Positions 12,530-19,759 of a stretch of 41,222 bases of DNA are shown here, piece by piece; positions within the stretch are counted from its first letter, which is position 1, and each line of letters opens with the position of its first letter. Source of the stretch: an uncultured Faecalibacterium sp. (GTDB taxonomy: Bacteria > Bacillota > Clostridia > Oscillospirales > Ruminococcaceae); NCBI GenBank assembly GCA_904394215.1, contig CAJFNF010000015.1:1-41222 (forward strand). The letters are read 5' to 3'. Both the position numbers and the translations under genes were made by a program. The notes under the pieces were generated by a model. That model was not told where the DNA came from. It did no database searches and saw only the letters and a program-made list of their open reading frames with translations.

Positions 12530-14533
12530 TTAATCCTTGGTGAAAAACTGGCCCACCCACCCTGCGGCGTTCAGGGGCAGCCCGGGGGCCCAGGGCGGCA
12601 CTTGGCTCATAATCTGGATGACCCTAGCCAGGGCGGCCTCCGGGTCCTTGTCGGCGGGGTATTCGATGACCGCCTCATCGTGAACGTGAAAAACCACCTG
12701 GAATCCGGCGGCCCGCAGGTTGTCCAGGGCGTAGGCCAGGCAATCCCGGCCCACGGCCTGTGTCAAATTCTCGGTGAGCTTCCCGCCGTAGCTCTCTACC
12801 GTCTGCCATTGCCCGGTGTCCCATTCCTGGTAGGTGATCCTGCCGTCGTCGGTAGCGGCGGGGTTGGCGTAGAAAAGTTTTCGACCGCTGGGGAGCTGCA
12901 TGGTTAAAAAGGGGAAGGGGCAGGTGCTCCCGGCCTCTTTGCGCAGGAGCACGTTCCCGATCGGGCGGGTGGTTTGACCGGTGGTGATCGTCTTGTAGGC
13001 GGCGTTCTGCATCCGGCTCCAAAGGCGGCGGATGCGTGGGTTGGCCTGCCGCCAAAGGTCCACGATCTCTTGCAGCCCGGCGTCGTCCAGGCCCAGGGCA
13101 TCGCCGCCCATCCGCTTCATGGCTCCAATGCCGCCCTGGTAACCCAGGGCCAGGGTGGCGACCTTGCCGCGCTGCCGGTACCGGTAGTTGGGGTTGCCCT
13201 TGACGATGCTCTCGAAGGGAACGTGAAACAGCTTTGATGCGGTGGCCTCGTAGATCTTGCCGGTGGTCCTGAAAACGTCCAGGACCCAATCCTCGCCGGC
13301 CAGCCATGCGATCAGGCGGGCCTCGATGGCGCTGAAATCGGCGTCGATGAAGACGCAGCCGGGCGCCGGAACCAGAACGGTGCGGATCAATTGGCTCAGC
13401 AGGTCGTTCACATTGCTGCAAAGCATCTCCAGCATTTTCCCGTCGTGTAGCTTCACAATCTTCCGGTAGTCTTCCTGCTCAGCAGGGGAGATGTAAGTGC
13501 GAGGCAAGTTCTGAACCTGGAGCAGCCGCCCTGCCCACCGGCCCGTGCGGCTGGCCCCGTAGAACTGCAGGGTGCCGCGGATGCGCTGGTCGGGCCCGGC
13601 GCAGGCCCGGACGGCGTCGTATTTGGTGTTGCTGGTCTTGCCCAGCTGCTGTCGGATCTCCAAAACCCGGCGAACGTCTGCCGGCATCTGGCTGCCGTCG
13701 GTCAGGGCTTTGGCCACCGTTTCGGCCCGGAGGTCGGGGAGGGGAAGTCCCCGGGCCGAAAGCCAACCGAGCAGCTGTGTCCTGCTGCCGGGGTTGGGGA
13801 GCCCTGTCAGGGTCCTGGCCTCTGCGGCCATGTCCAGGTTTACCTGTGCGGCGCAATCCAGGGCGCCGTCGGTCAGGGCCAGGTCTACGCCAACCCCGCG
13901 GGCGTTCATCCGTACGTCATCCCGCCATTGGCGCCAGATGTCTTCCGGCACCGGCCAGGCGGCCAGGCGTTCGTCGTTGGCGCGTTCGGCAATAACGTCC
14001 TGGATGTTGTACCGAACGAAAAGCGCCCATTTCTCCGGGTCGTCGCTGCGGCGGTTGCGGGTACGGCCACCGTTCTTTTTGGTGGGCCGGCAGGGCTTGC
14101 AGAAGTAGGTCACCAGGGCCTTGCCCTCCCGCATTTTGGCTGCGTCCTCGGGCTGCCGCAGGGCCTTTCCCAGGGCCTCCAGCTTCGCCGGAAGGCCGCA
14201 ATAAAGGGCGTGGATCATGCTGCATTGCCATTGGTCCAGCCACCGGCTGCGTTCCTCCCAGGTCAGTCCGTAATATTCGGAAAGGCACCACCATTCAAAG
14301 GCGGCGTTGTGCGCCCGCTTTATGTACGCGGGGTCGAACAACCAGGAGAGTTGGCCCGGCTTGAGGTGGGGTTCTATGGTCAAGTCCAGGCAGGTGGGCG
14401 GATTGTCGTCGAGAGCATAAGAAAGGAGCAGGACCTCGAAGCTGGGGTCCTGCGCGTACCTGTACGCGCCGACTTTTACGATGTCCTGCTCGCTGTATGT
14501 CTCAATGTCCACCGTAATGACCCCGGCGGTCAT
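12530..14533 (-). CDS. Phage family A DNA polymerase with 3'-5' exonuclease
   Basis: The 667-aa enzyme copies phage DNA. The N-terminal proofreading exonuclease has ITVDIETYSEQD (D-x-E, residues 6-17) and the later motif YNIQDVIAE near 175. The polymerase part shows motif A, FIDADFSAIEARLIAWLAG (around 390), motif B, KVATLALGYQGG (around 455), and motif C, VFHVHDEAVIE (around 618), all with their catalytic residues. It has no 5'-nuclease domain, as usual in phages. Its ATG overlaps the stop of the ssDNA-binding protein gene, and GGAGG lies 10 nt upstream, so the two are coupled. The layout DUF2800-DUF2815-PolA is a standard replication cassette in Firmicutes phages. Confidence 0.94.
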   Translation of the reverse strand: MTAGVITVDIETYSEQDIVKVGAYRYAQDPSFEVLLLSYALDDNPPTCLDLTIEPHLKPGQLSWLFDPAYIKRAHNAAFEWWCLSEYYGLTWEERSRWLDQWQCSMIHALYCGLPAKLEALGKALRQPEDAAKMREGKALVTYFCKPCRPTKKNGGRTRNRRSDDPEKWALFVRYNIQDVIAERANDERLAAWPVPEDIWRQWRDDVRMNARGVGVDLALTDGALDCAAQVNLDMAAEARTLTGLPNPGSRTQLLGWLSARGLPLPDLRAETVAKALTDGSQMPADVRRVLEIRQQLGKTSNTKYDAVRACAGPDQRIRGTLQFYGASRTGRWAGRLLQVQNLPRTYISPAEQEDYRKIVKLHDGKMLEMLCSNVNDLLSQLIRTVLVPAPGCVFIDADFSAIEARLIAWLAGEDWVLDVFRTTGKIYEATASKLFHVPFESIVKGNPNYRYRQRGKVATLALGYQGGIGAMKRMGGDALGLDDAGLQEIVDLWRQANPRIRRLWSRMQNAAYKTITTGQTTRPIGNVLLRKEAGSTCPFPFLTMQLPSGRKLFYANPAATDDGRITYQEWDTGQWQTVESYGGKLTENLTQAVGRDCLAYALDNLRAAGFQVVFHVHDEAVIEYPADKDPEAALARVIQIMSQVPPWAPGLPLNAAGWVGQFFTKD

Positions 14534-15090
14534 TCGAGCATATCCTCCCAGGGTGCGCTGCTGCTATCCAGGGCTTCGTCCTCCACCTCGAAGCCGTCCA
14601 GGCCGCTGCCGCTGCCGCCGAGACGCTCCCCGTCTCGTACCTTCTGGATCACCTCAAGGCCTGCGCCGATGCCCCTGTTGCCGCTGGCTGCGAAGGCAAA
14701 AAGGGCGATTTTAACTTTGGCGTAGCAGCCGCTGTAGACCTCATCCTTGTCCATGATATCGTTCAGCTGCTGGTCCACCACCCTGGGGGCGTTCTTGCTG
14801 GTGGCGTTCAGGAACATCTGGCCGGCGTAGATTTCGTCGTCCTTTTCCTCATCGCCATCGCGGAGGGGGGTCTTAAGTTTGAGCGGAAGTTTGCCGCCCC
14901 ACCGGGTGATGCTCTTGGGGTCTGCCTTGACCGCCTCAATAACGGCGGCCAGGGCGGCCAGGGTCTTCTTGTCCTTCTTGGGGATCAGCAGGCTGCAGCT
15001 GTACTTGGGATCGCTGCCGTTGATGCTCTTGGGCTCCCAGATGTTGGCGTAGGAAAGCCGGCAGGGGATGATGATTTCGTTTTTGTTCAT
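14530..15090 (-). CDS. DUF2815 family, Enc34-like ssDNA-binding protein
   Basis: The 186-aa product matches the DUF2815/Enc34-like family, phage single-stranded DNA-binding proteins with an OB-type fold. Characteristic segments are CRLSYANIWEPKSING, KYSCSLLIPKKDKKT, PLRDGDEEKDDEIYAGQMF, NATSKNAPRVVD and YSGCYAKVKIALFAF. The C-terminus is acidic and ends DSSSAPWEDMLE, the usual acidic tail with which SSB proteins contact polymerases and helicases. GGAGGAATAACC precedes the ATG. The stop overlaps the polymerase start. It probably coats the displaced strand during replication and recombination. Confidence 0.88.
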   Translation of the reverse strand: MNKNEIIIPCRLSYANIWEPKSINGSDPKYSCSLLIPKKDKKTLAALAAVIEAVKADPKSITRWGGKLPLKLKTPLRDGDEEKDDEIYAGQMFLNATSKNAPRVVDQQLNDIMDKDEVYSGCYAKVKIALFAFAASGNRGIGAGLEVIQKVRDGERLGGSGSGLDGFEVEDEALDSSSAPWEDMLE

Positions 15091-15092
15091 GG

Positions 15093-16229
15093 TTATTCCT
15101 CCTGGTTAAAACCATCTAAGGGGTTGTATTCGGGCCGCGTGTCCGCGGCGTCTGCGAGTTTGGGTGCGCCCGGGTCCCGCTTGACCAGGCCGGCCATGAC
15201 CTGGGCGAAGCGCTTTTTTCCCATCAGCTTTTCGGCTGCTGTCAGGGAAATGGGCTCCCGGGTGTAAAGCATGGCTTCATCGATGCCGTCGGCCTCCATG
15301 GCGCGGAAGGCTGCCTCCTGGTCGGTCCATTTGCGGACGCTGCGGCCCTCGACCAGCTTCCATCCCGGGATCTTGCGTCCGTCGATCATTTGCTGCTGGA
15401 CGTAATTTTCGAGGTCTTTGGCGTACTGCGCCACGCCTTGCAGCCGGTGTAGCCATCTCCCGATTTCCTCATCCGTGAGATCAGGCGGGGCTTCGATCGT
15501 GAATCCGTCCAGGTCGTATTTGTCCTTCCAGGCGCGGCACCGGGGGTAAATCCCGCACCACCGGCACCATTCGCCGGGGTTCCGCTCCCCGCCGCCCTGC
15601 CAGGCAAGTTCCGCGGCGGGCTTGAGGGTCCCGTTAGCCCACCCGAGAAGGTCGGCCATCGGCATCTCTGTCGTCTCTGGCTCGCTCTGAATGCGGGGCT
15701 GCACAATGCTCATGCGGACGGTTTCGATGGTGTCGGTCACGCGGAACAGGTCGTAAGCGCCCAGGGCGTAATACATGAGCTGGGGGTTCTGCTGAACGCT
15801 GACCGGTACGCCTTTGCCGTATTTGAAGTCCACGATGTGTAAAATCCCGTCTCCGATCAGTAAGCAATCGCAGGTTCCAAACCCGCCGGGCACCCATTTG
15901 CCGGTGTCCACCCTCTGTTCAATGAAAACGGAGGGTTCGTGCTCAAAGCCGAGCCACAGGTCGTGGATAAAATCCCTGTAAACCATGGCCGCCTTGACCA
16001 TTTCTTCCGGGTATCCGTCGGTGGGAACCATGGTCCCGCTGTCCCCCAGGCGCCATGCGGTGATCGAAGCCCGCAGAATTTGCTCGCACAGCGCGTGGGC
16101 CTCGGTGCCCTCGGTCATGTATTGGTTGGCTTTCTCGGGGAGGTCTTCCGTCAACCGAACCGAAGGCGGGCAATGCAGCCATCGGTTGGCGCTGCTGGCG
16201 CTCAGCAGGGCGTGCTCAAGCGGGGGCAT
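15093..16229 (-). CDS. DUF2800 family RecB/Cas4-like nuclease
   Basis: The 378-aa product is a PD-(D/E)xK nuclease of the DUF2800 family, found with DUF2815 and PolA in phages and probably acting as an exonuclease in recombination or replication. The N-terminus LSASSANRWLHCPPSVRL and EGTEAHALCEQIL match the family. The catalytic core is GTCDCLLIGDGILHIVDFKYG with the Asp and Lys. A cysteine cluster, GEWCRWCGIYPRCRA (around 245-260), may bind an Fe-S cluster as in Cas4/AddB. The ATG at 16229 is preceded by GGAGG and overlaps the upstream gene by 14 bases. A longer upstream frame is a shadow of that gene. Confidence 0.85.
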   Translation of the reverse strand: MPPLEHALLSASSANRWLHCPPSVRLTEDLPEKANQYMTEGTEAHALCEQILRASITAWRLGDSGTMVPTDGYPEEMVKAAMVYRDFIHDLWLGFEHEPSVFIEQRVDTGKWVPGGFGTCDCLLIGDGILHIVDFKYGKGVPVSVQQNPQLMYYALGAYDLFRVTDTIETVRMSIVQPRIQSEPETTEMPMADLLGWANGTLKPAAELAWQGGGERNPGEWCRWCGIYPRCRAWKDKYDLDGFTIEAPPDLTDEEIGRWLHRLQGVAQYAKDLENYVQQQMIDGRKIPGWKLVEGRSVRKWTDQEAAFRAMEADGIDEAMLYTREPISLTAAEKLMGKKRFAQVMAGLVKRDPGAPKLADAADTRPEYNPLDGFNQEE

Positions 16230-16644
16230 TGTCGTTCGCCTCCATGAGTTTACTGAGCTGCTGATACACTTCTGTGTAGCTCTCAGCCGGTAGCCTACTA
16301 AGCATCCGAGCACCGTGATCCTTCAGGATCTTCTGAACCTCTGCGCCCCGGTTGGCTGCTACAAGCTGGCGGCTCAGCGCCTGGATCTGGCTGAACTCAA
16401 CGGTGGGCCCCTGGGCTGCCGCCGTGGCTTCCTGGGGAGCGGGCTCTGTCACCGGCTCGGGCTCGGGCTCTGCTGCCGGTTCGGGCTCAGGCTCTGCCTC
16501 CGGTTCCGCGGGGGCTTGCGGGCGCTGGCGGATGTACTCCACCTCGGTCGTTGCCTCGGGCCCGATGGAGACGGCGGAGATCCGGCTCATCAGGTCGGTC
16601 AATTCCTCCGCGCTGTTGCCGGTGATCGTTAGTTTGAATTCCAT
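16216..16644 (-). CDS. Conserved phage early protein with Glu-Pro repeats (142 aa)
   Basis: The N-terminal 30 residues (MEFKLTITGNSAEELTDLMS) form a beta-helix unit. Residues 47-72 are an acidic, disordered Glu-Pro-Ala linker of repeated EPEP units. The C-terminal 45 residues (QIQALSRQLV, VQKILKDHGARMLSRLP) resemble a small helical domain that is common at the end of Firmicutes phage early proteins, with unknown function. It is preceded by the leader GAGAGGTAGCAGAT shared with other early genes here and by the 830-bp pentamer array. Position directly before the nuclease/SSB/polymerase run suggests a recombination or replication accessory role. Confidence 0.65.
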   Translation of the reverse strand: MEFKLTITGNSAEELTDLMSRISAVSIGPEATTEVEYIRQRPQAPAEPEAEPEPEPAAEPEPEPVTEPAPQEATAAAQGPTVEFSQIQALSRQLVAANRGAEVQKILKDHGARMLSRLPAESYTEVYQQLSKLMEANDNAPA

Positions 16645-16671
16645 ATCTGCTACCTCTCTTTCAAAAATTTC

Positions 16672-17505
16672 CTCGCCTTGCCTGCCATGCCGTAGCTAGC
16701 CACGGCGTGCCTCGCCTCGCCTTGCATGGCCTCGCCCCGCCTCACCTTGCCTGCCGTGCCAGACCCATCCGAACCTTGAACCACCATGCCTTACCGGGCC
16801 TGCCTTGCCTAGCCTTACCCTGCCTGCGCCGCCATGCCTTGCCCTTCCGGGCCGGGCCTTGCCATGCCATTCCTGCCGTACCCAGCCATGGCACGCCTTG
16901 CTGTGCCATGCCCAGCCTCGCCTGCGTCGCCATACCTCGGCTTACCTCGCCGTTCCACAGCTTACCTAGCCTTGCCCTGCCATTCCTGCCGTGCCAATCC
17001 TTGCCGTGCCAATCCTGGCCCCGCCTTTACTCGCCATACCTTGCCTGCCATACCACGCCGCACCTTGCCTTGCCAATCTGTGCCATGGCCCGCCTTGCCT
17101 GCCACGCCAGACCAAGCCCAGCCTGACCGTGCCTTGCCTGCCTTACCGGGCCGTTCCACGCCTGTCCGTGCCTTACCTTACCCCGCCATTCCTGCCGGGC
17201 CACGCCTTACCCTTGCGGGCCTAGCCTTGCCGTGCCTGCCTCACCCCACCTTGCCGAGGCCTACCCCACCGTGCCTTGCCTGCCGGGCCTCGCGCCGCCG
17301 TACCAATCCTAGCCACGCCATTCCATGCCTGCCTTGCCTTGCCTCCCTTGTCATGCCTTGCCATGCCTTGCCTGCCAATCCTCGCCTTACCTGTCCTAGC
17401 CTAGCCTGCCTCACCCTGCCTCGCCATGCCTGCCGGGCCCTGCCGCGACTCGCCTAGTCACGCCGATCCAACCCATGCCGGGCCTTACCTTGCCTGCCGC
17501 GCTGT
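16672..17505 (-). repeat. Non-coding GGCNN pentamer array
   Basis: Over about 830 bp the minus (transcribed) strand is built of GGCNN pentamers, with a GG nearly every 5 nt, sometimes every 4. Examples are GGCAAGGCAGGCATGGC-type runs. The two free positions vary, so it is not a simple tandem repeat, yet the period holds throughout. Every open frame across it gives the same five-residue Gly-x-Ala-Arg/Trp-Gln pattern and is interrupted, so it is not coding. It sits in the early transcript between the 226-aa gene and the Glu-Pro protein gene. The dense GG tracts could form two-tier G-quadruplexes in RNA or the displaced strand. Confidence 0.85.
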
Positions 17506-17518
17506 GCGGCTGGGGGGG

Positions 17519-18199
17519 TTATTCGCTGACGGTCTCGATGTGGTACATACCGAACCGGCCATCCTTCTCGGGCCGCCATTCGCCGATGCCGCAAACCGCG
17601 CCGCCGGCGTTCAGAATGTTCAGAAGGTTCTCGAGGTTGTACTGCCCGTTCTTGTTGTACCGGAGGATGATGTCGGCGTGCCAGGGGTCAAACTGGCCGC
17701 GGTACCGGATGTCTGCGGTGCCCATGCCGATGCGCACCATGTCCTCCCTGGAAACCGGGGCGCTGCCCTTGATCTCGAACAGGTCAGCGTTCTGCCCGTC
17801 GGGGCCGTTGGCGTCCAGGAAGAACGCGCCGCGGAGGCTGGCCTTGTCCTTGACCCAGCCCATGCGGTATGCTGCGCTGATGGCCGACTGCTTCAGGGCG
17901 GTGATCGGGAAGCCGAACCGGGCGCCCTGGGCGATCGCCGCATTGAAGCCCTCGATGGTGTATTCGGTGGGCACCGGGGTCAGCCAGTAAAGGCTGCGGA
18001 TGAAGTCCTCGGTGGGGTTTTTGGGCTCTTTCTTGGTGCCGGCCTTCTTGCCCATCTGGGCGTCCAGCATCATCCGTTTGGCCTTCTCGCTCCATGCGTG
18101 AACGATCAGGGGCGAATCCCCGACCACATGAAGGGGAATGTCCACCATCTCGATGGGTTTGATCTCGGGAAGGGCTGCATTGCTGTTTTTGACTGCCAT
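17519..18199 (-). CDS. Conserved phage early protein of unknown function (226 aa)
   Basis: I recognise this as a widespread early protein of Firmicutes phages without a settled function. Hallmarks are IPLHVVGDSPLIVHAWSEKA near the N-terminus, FGFPITALKQSAISAAYRMG in the middle, MVRIGMGTADIRYRGQF, and a glycine-rich C-terminal segment, NAGGAVCGIGEWRPEKDGRF. The last resembles the Gly-rich loop of ferredoxin-like RAMP proteins, but that is only an impression. The ribosome site is in the shared leader GAGAGGTAACAGAT. Five 9-bp repeats lie immediately upstream of this leader, and the pentamer array follows its stop codon. A role in phage recombination or replication is suggested by context only. 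Confidence 0.72.
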   Translation of the reverse strand: MAVKNSNAALPEIKPIEMVDIPLHVVGDSPLIVHAWSEKAKRMMLDAQMGKKAGTKKEPKNPTEDFIRSLYWLTPVPTEYTIEGFNAAIAQGARFGFPITALKQSAISAAYRMGWVKDKASLRGAFFLDANGPDGQNADLFEIKGSAPVSREDMVRIGMGTADIRYRGQFDPWHADIILRYNKNGQYNLENLLNILNAGGAVCGIGEWRPEKDGRFGMYHIETVSE

Positions 18200-18221
18200 A
18201 TCTGTTACCTCTCTTTCACTT

Positions 18222-18269
18222 TGTGACGTTTGTGACGTTTATGACGTTTATGACGTTTGCATGACGTTT
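18222..18269. repeat. Five 9-bp TGACGTTTR repeats
   Basis: TGACGTTT followed by G or A occurs five times, spaced 9, 9, 9 and 11 nt. The array lies between the stop codon of the 110-aa gene (which overlaps the last copy) and the ribosome site of the 226-aa gene. It could be an iteron-like protein site or a translational operator in the mRNA leader. Confidence 0.85.
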
Positions 18270-18600
18270 AGCCTTCGCTGCTGTCGTCATCGTTGTCATC
18301 GCTGATCCCCAGCTCATCCTCTGCGGCGTTGCGGACGGTGCCCAGGAAGGTGTCAACGCTCCGGGCTGCCTGGTCCGGGGTGGCCGGGGGAGTGGGGTCG
18401 TTCATCAGGCTGCGGGCCATGGCGCGGGTCACGCGGTCCAGGATGACCATGCGTGCCAGGCCGCGGACGTTCGACTTCTTGCTGGCCTCATCGACCAGGT
18501 CCATCAAAACGTTGGCGATGGCGGAGGTCATGTCATCAAAGCTGCCCTCCAGCTCGACGTGCAGGTGCTTGTCGTCGCTGTCCTGAATGCAAATTCTCAT
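18268..18600 (-). CDS. Small phage early protein, paralogue 1 (110 aa)
   Basis: This unknown protein is a paralogue of the next gene upstream. Both have a strand-rich N-terminus followed by VE-x-x-GSFDD-x-T-x-A, then a long helical region with LMDLVDEASKK and MVILDRVTRAMARSL. The C-terminus is acidic and disordered (ISDDNDDDSSEG), like tails that contact other proteins. The ribosome site AGAGAGG lies in the shared early leader. Tandem placement in the early operon suggests gene duplication. A DNA-mimic or anti-host role is possible for such small acidic proteins but nothing here shows it. Confidence 0.62.
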   Translation of the reverse strand: MRICIQDSDDKHLHVELEGSFDDMTSAIANVLMDLVDEASKKSNVRGLARMVILDRVTRAMARSLMNDPTPPATPDQAARSVDTFLGTVRNAAEDELGISDDNDDDSSEG

Positions 18601-18645
18601 AGTGCTTACCTCTCTTTTGCTCTGTGTAGCGGCTGTATCCTGGGC

Positions 18646-18999
18646 TCAGTCGTTGCCGCCCTCGACGGCCTTGCGGATGATGTCCATGACCTCGTCGATG
18701 TCGTGCGCGATGGCGATTTTGATGCCGGCGTCCGGCTTCTTGTCGTCCGGCTTCTTGTCGCTGGGCTTCTTGTCGCTGGGCTTCTTGTTAGCGCGGTCCT
18801 CCCGCTCGCTCATGGCCATGGCCTCTGCAACCCGGCGCATGATCTCAAGGTGGGCCATCTTGCGCAGTTTGGGGTCCTCGCTGGCATCGTTGGCCAGGGT
18901 CATGAGAAGGAATGCCAGGGCGGCGGTGAGGTCATCAAAGCTGCCCTTCATCTCGACGTCGGTAAGGTTGTTCTTTTCGGCCTGCATAAGAATTTTCAT
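18646..18999 (-). CDS. Small phage early protein, paralogue 2 (117 aa), with KKPSD repeats
   Basis: This is the second copy of the paralogous pair: VEMKGSFDDLTAALAFLLM parallels VELEGSFDDMTSAIANVLM in its neighbour, and both continue with helices containing MRRVAEAMAMS-like segments. It differs by an inserted low-complexity linker of about four KKPSD/KKPDD units (residues about 75-94) before an extra C-terminal helix, HDIDEVMDIIRKAVEGG. The repeat is visible in DNA as 15-bp units, so it probably grew by slippage. I chose the ATG at 18999 since GGAGG lies upstream; a GTG five codons earlier overlaps the ribosome site. Function unknown. Confidence 0.62.
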   Translation of the reverse strand: MKILMQAEKNNLTDVEMKGSFDDLTAALAFLLMTLANDASEDPKLRKMAHLEIMRRVAEAMAMSEREDRANKKPSDKKPSDKKPDDKKPDAGIKIAIAHDIDEVMDIIRKAVEGGND

Positions 19000-19047
19000 A
19001 TCGGTTACCTCCACTTTGTTTTTGCTGCCCCTCTCGGGGCCTGTATG

Positions 19048-19272
19048 TTACTCAGCCCGGTATTGGGCCAGGTCGTAAACCTGGCGCGCCAGCTGGCTGC
19101 GGCTTAGAAATGGGCGGCCTTTCTGGCCGCCGAATCGGAACCGGCGCTTGACCGTCTTTCGGGACCACCCAACGATGGCCATGACGTCGGCTACCGTCAG
19201 GAGGGTGTGCTCAATGCCGAGCGCCGCGCAGCGGGCGTTTACCTGCTGCAGCTCTGTGCGGTATTCCTCCAT
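19048..19272 (-). CDS. Small helix-turn-helix protein, possibly Xis-like (74 aa)
   Basis: The 74-aa protein has a helical N-terminus and then LLTVADVMAIVGWSRKTVKRRF, a helix-turn-helix of the excisionase/MerR-like type, followed by a basic wing (GGQKGRPFLSRSQLARQV). Such proteins act as excisionases that bend DNA at attachment sites or as small regulators. The start has AAAGGGGGG 7 nt upstream. Its place just behind the Cro-like gene in the early operon would suit either role. The integrase is encoded on the opposite strand 1.7 kb away. Confidence 0.6.
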   Translation of the reverse strand: MEEYRTELQQVNARCAALGIEHTLLTVADVMAIVGWSRKTVKRRFRFGGQKGRPFLSRSQLARQVYDLAQYRAE

Positions 19273-19300
19273 TGTGCTGCCCCCCTTTCGGTGCTTGTGG

Positions 19301-19474
19301 TTACATCCGGCTGCGCCTCCGGCGCCGCACCTGGCGGCGCTGGCGCTTATCCCGGTCGGCCATCCATCCGGCTATCAGGTAGATAGCCGCGAGGGCTGCG
19401 ATCGCCCAAATGACGGGGCTGAGGCAGGTGGCGTGGTAGGGCGCCATGCCGGTCAATTCCAGAAGCATCCTCAT
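19301..19474 (-). CDS. Tiny membrane protein with Arg-rich tail (57 aa)
   Basis: The protein has one clear membrane segment, PVIWAIAALAAIYLIAGWMA (residues about 21-40), followed by a very basic cytoplasmic tail of repeated Arg residues. No family is recognised. The ATG at 19474 has AAAGGAGG 7 nt upstream, which decides the start over a longer frame that reads back into the Cro-like gene. As an early phage gene it might alter the membrane or act in superinfection exclusion, but that is only inferred from size and topology. Confidence 0.5.
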   Translation of the reverse strand: MRMLLELTGMAPYHATCLSPVIWAIAALAAIYLIAGWMADRDKRQRRQVRRRRRSRM

Positions 19475-19506
19475 GGGGTTTCCTCCTTTGTTGCAAAATC
19501 TCGACT

Positions 19507-19522
19507 GTTGAGAAATCTCAAC
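19507..19522. promoter_or_regulatory. Operator-like palindrome at the end of the Cro gene
   Basis: GTTGAGAAATCTCAAC is a perfect 7+7 palindrome with a 2-nt centre. It matches the four sites in the repressor/Cro intergenic region and lies at the 3' end of the Cro-like gene, before the tiny membrane protein gene. It could let the repressor or Cro also control downstream transcription. Confidence 0.55.
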
Positions 19523-19736
19523 TCTTGGGGCTAAAAAAATATCGCCCGATGTCAATGGGATCGATGTTCAGCAGGGCGATGATCCGGTCGATTTCGTCCT
19601 GCCGGAAAACAAATTCACCGGCCAGCTTTCGGTTCAGCTGCCCTTCGCTGATTCCAATTCGGGAGGCCACCTCTTTTTGGGTGAGCCCGCAATCTCGAAT
19701 CCGACCGCGGAGTGCGGAATAGTTCATTTCAGGCAT
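19518..19736 (-). CDS. Cro-like phage regulator (72 aa)
   Basis: This small HTH_3-type DNA-binding protein is encoded divergently from the CI-like repressor, the classic Cro position. The helix-turn-helix is LTQKEVASRIGISEGQLNRKLAGE (residues about 18-41), followed by FVFRQDEIDRIIALLNI and the ending DIGRYFF, typical of short Cro/DUF739-type proteins. The transcript starts at a strong sigma-A promoter (TTGACA, 17 nt, TACAAT). GGAAGGAGAG precedes the ATG. It probably competes with the repressor for the shared 16-bp operators and favours the lytic path. Confidence 0.82.
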   Translation of the reverse strand: MPEMNYSALRGRIRDCGLTQKEVASRIGISEGQLNRKLAGEFVFRQDEIDRIIALLNIDPIDIGRYFFSPKS

Positions 19737-19759
19737 CTTGTTCTCTCCTTCCTGCGGGT

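Noticed and set aside
16707-17457. Open frames within the pentamer array (up to 207 codons on +)
   Set aside because: All frames on both strands show the same periodic low-complexity pattern caused by the 5-nt period; none has a credible ribosome site or conserved domain.
16672-17505. CRISPR array
   Set aside because: There are no constant repeats of 24-40 bp with unique spacers, and no cas genes. The period is 5 nt.
18222-18269. Small CRISPR or minisatellite-coded peptide
   Set aside because: Units are only 9 bp and contiguous, with a stop codon of the preceding gene inside.
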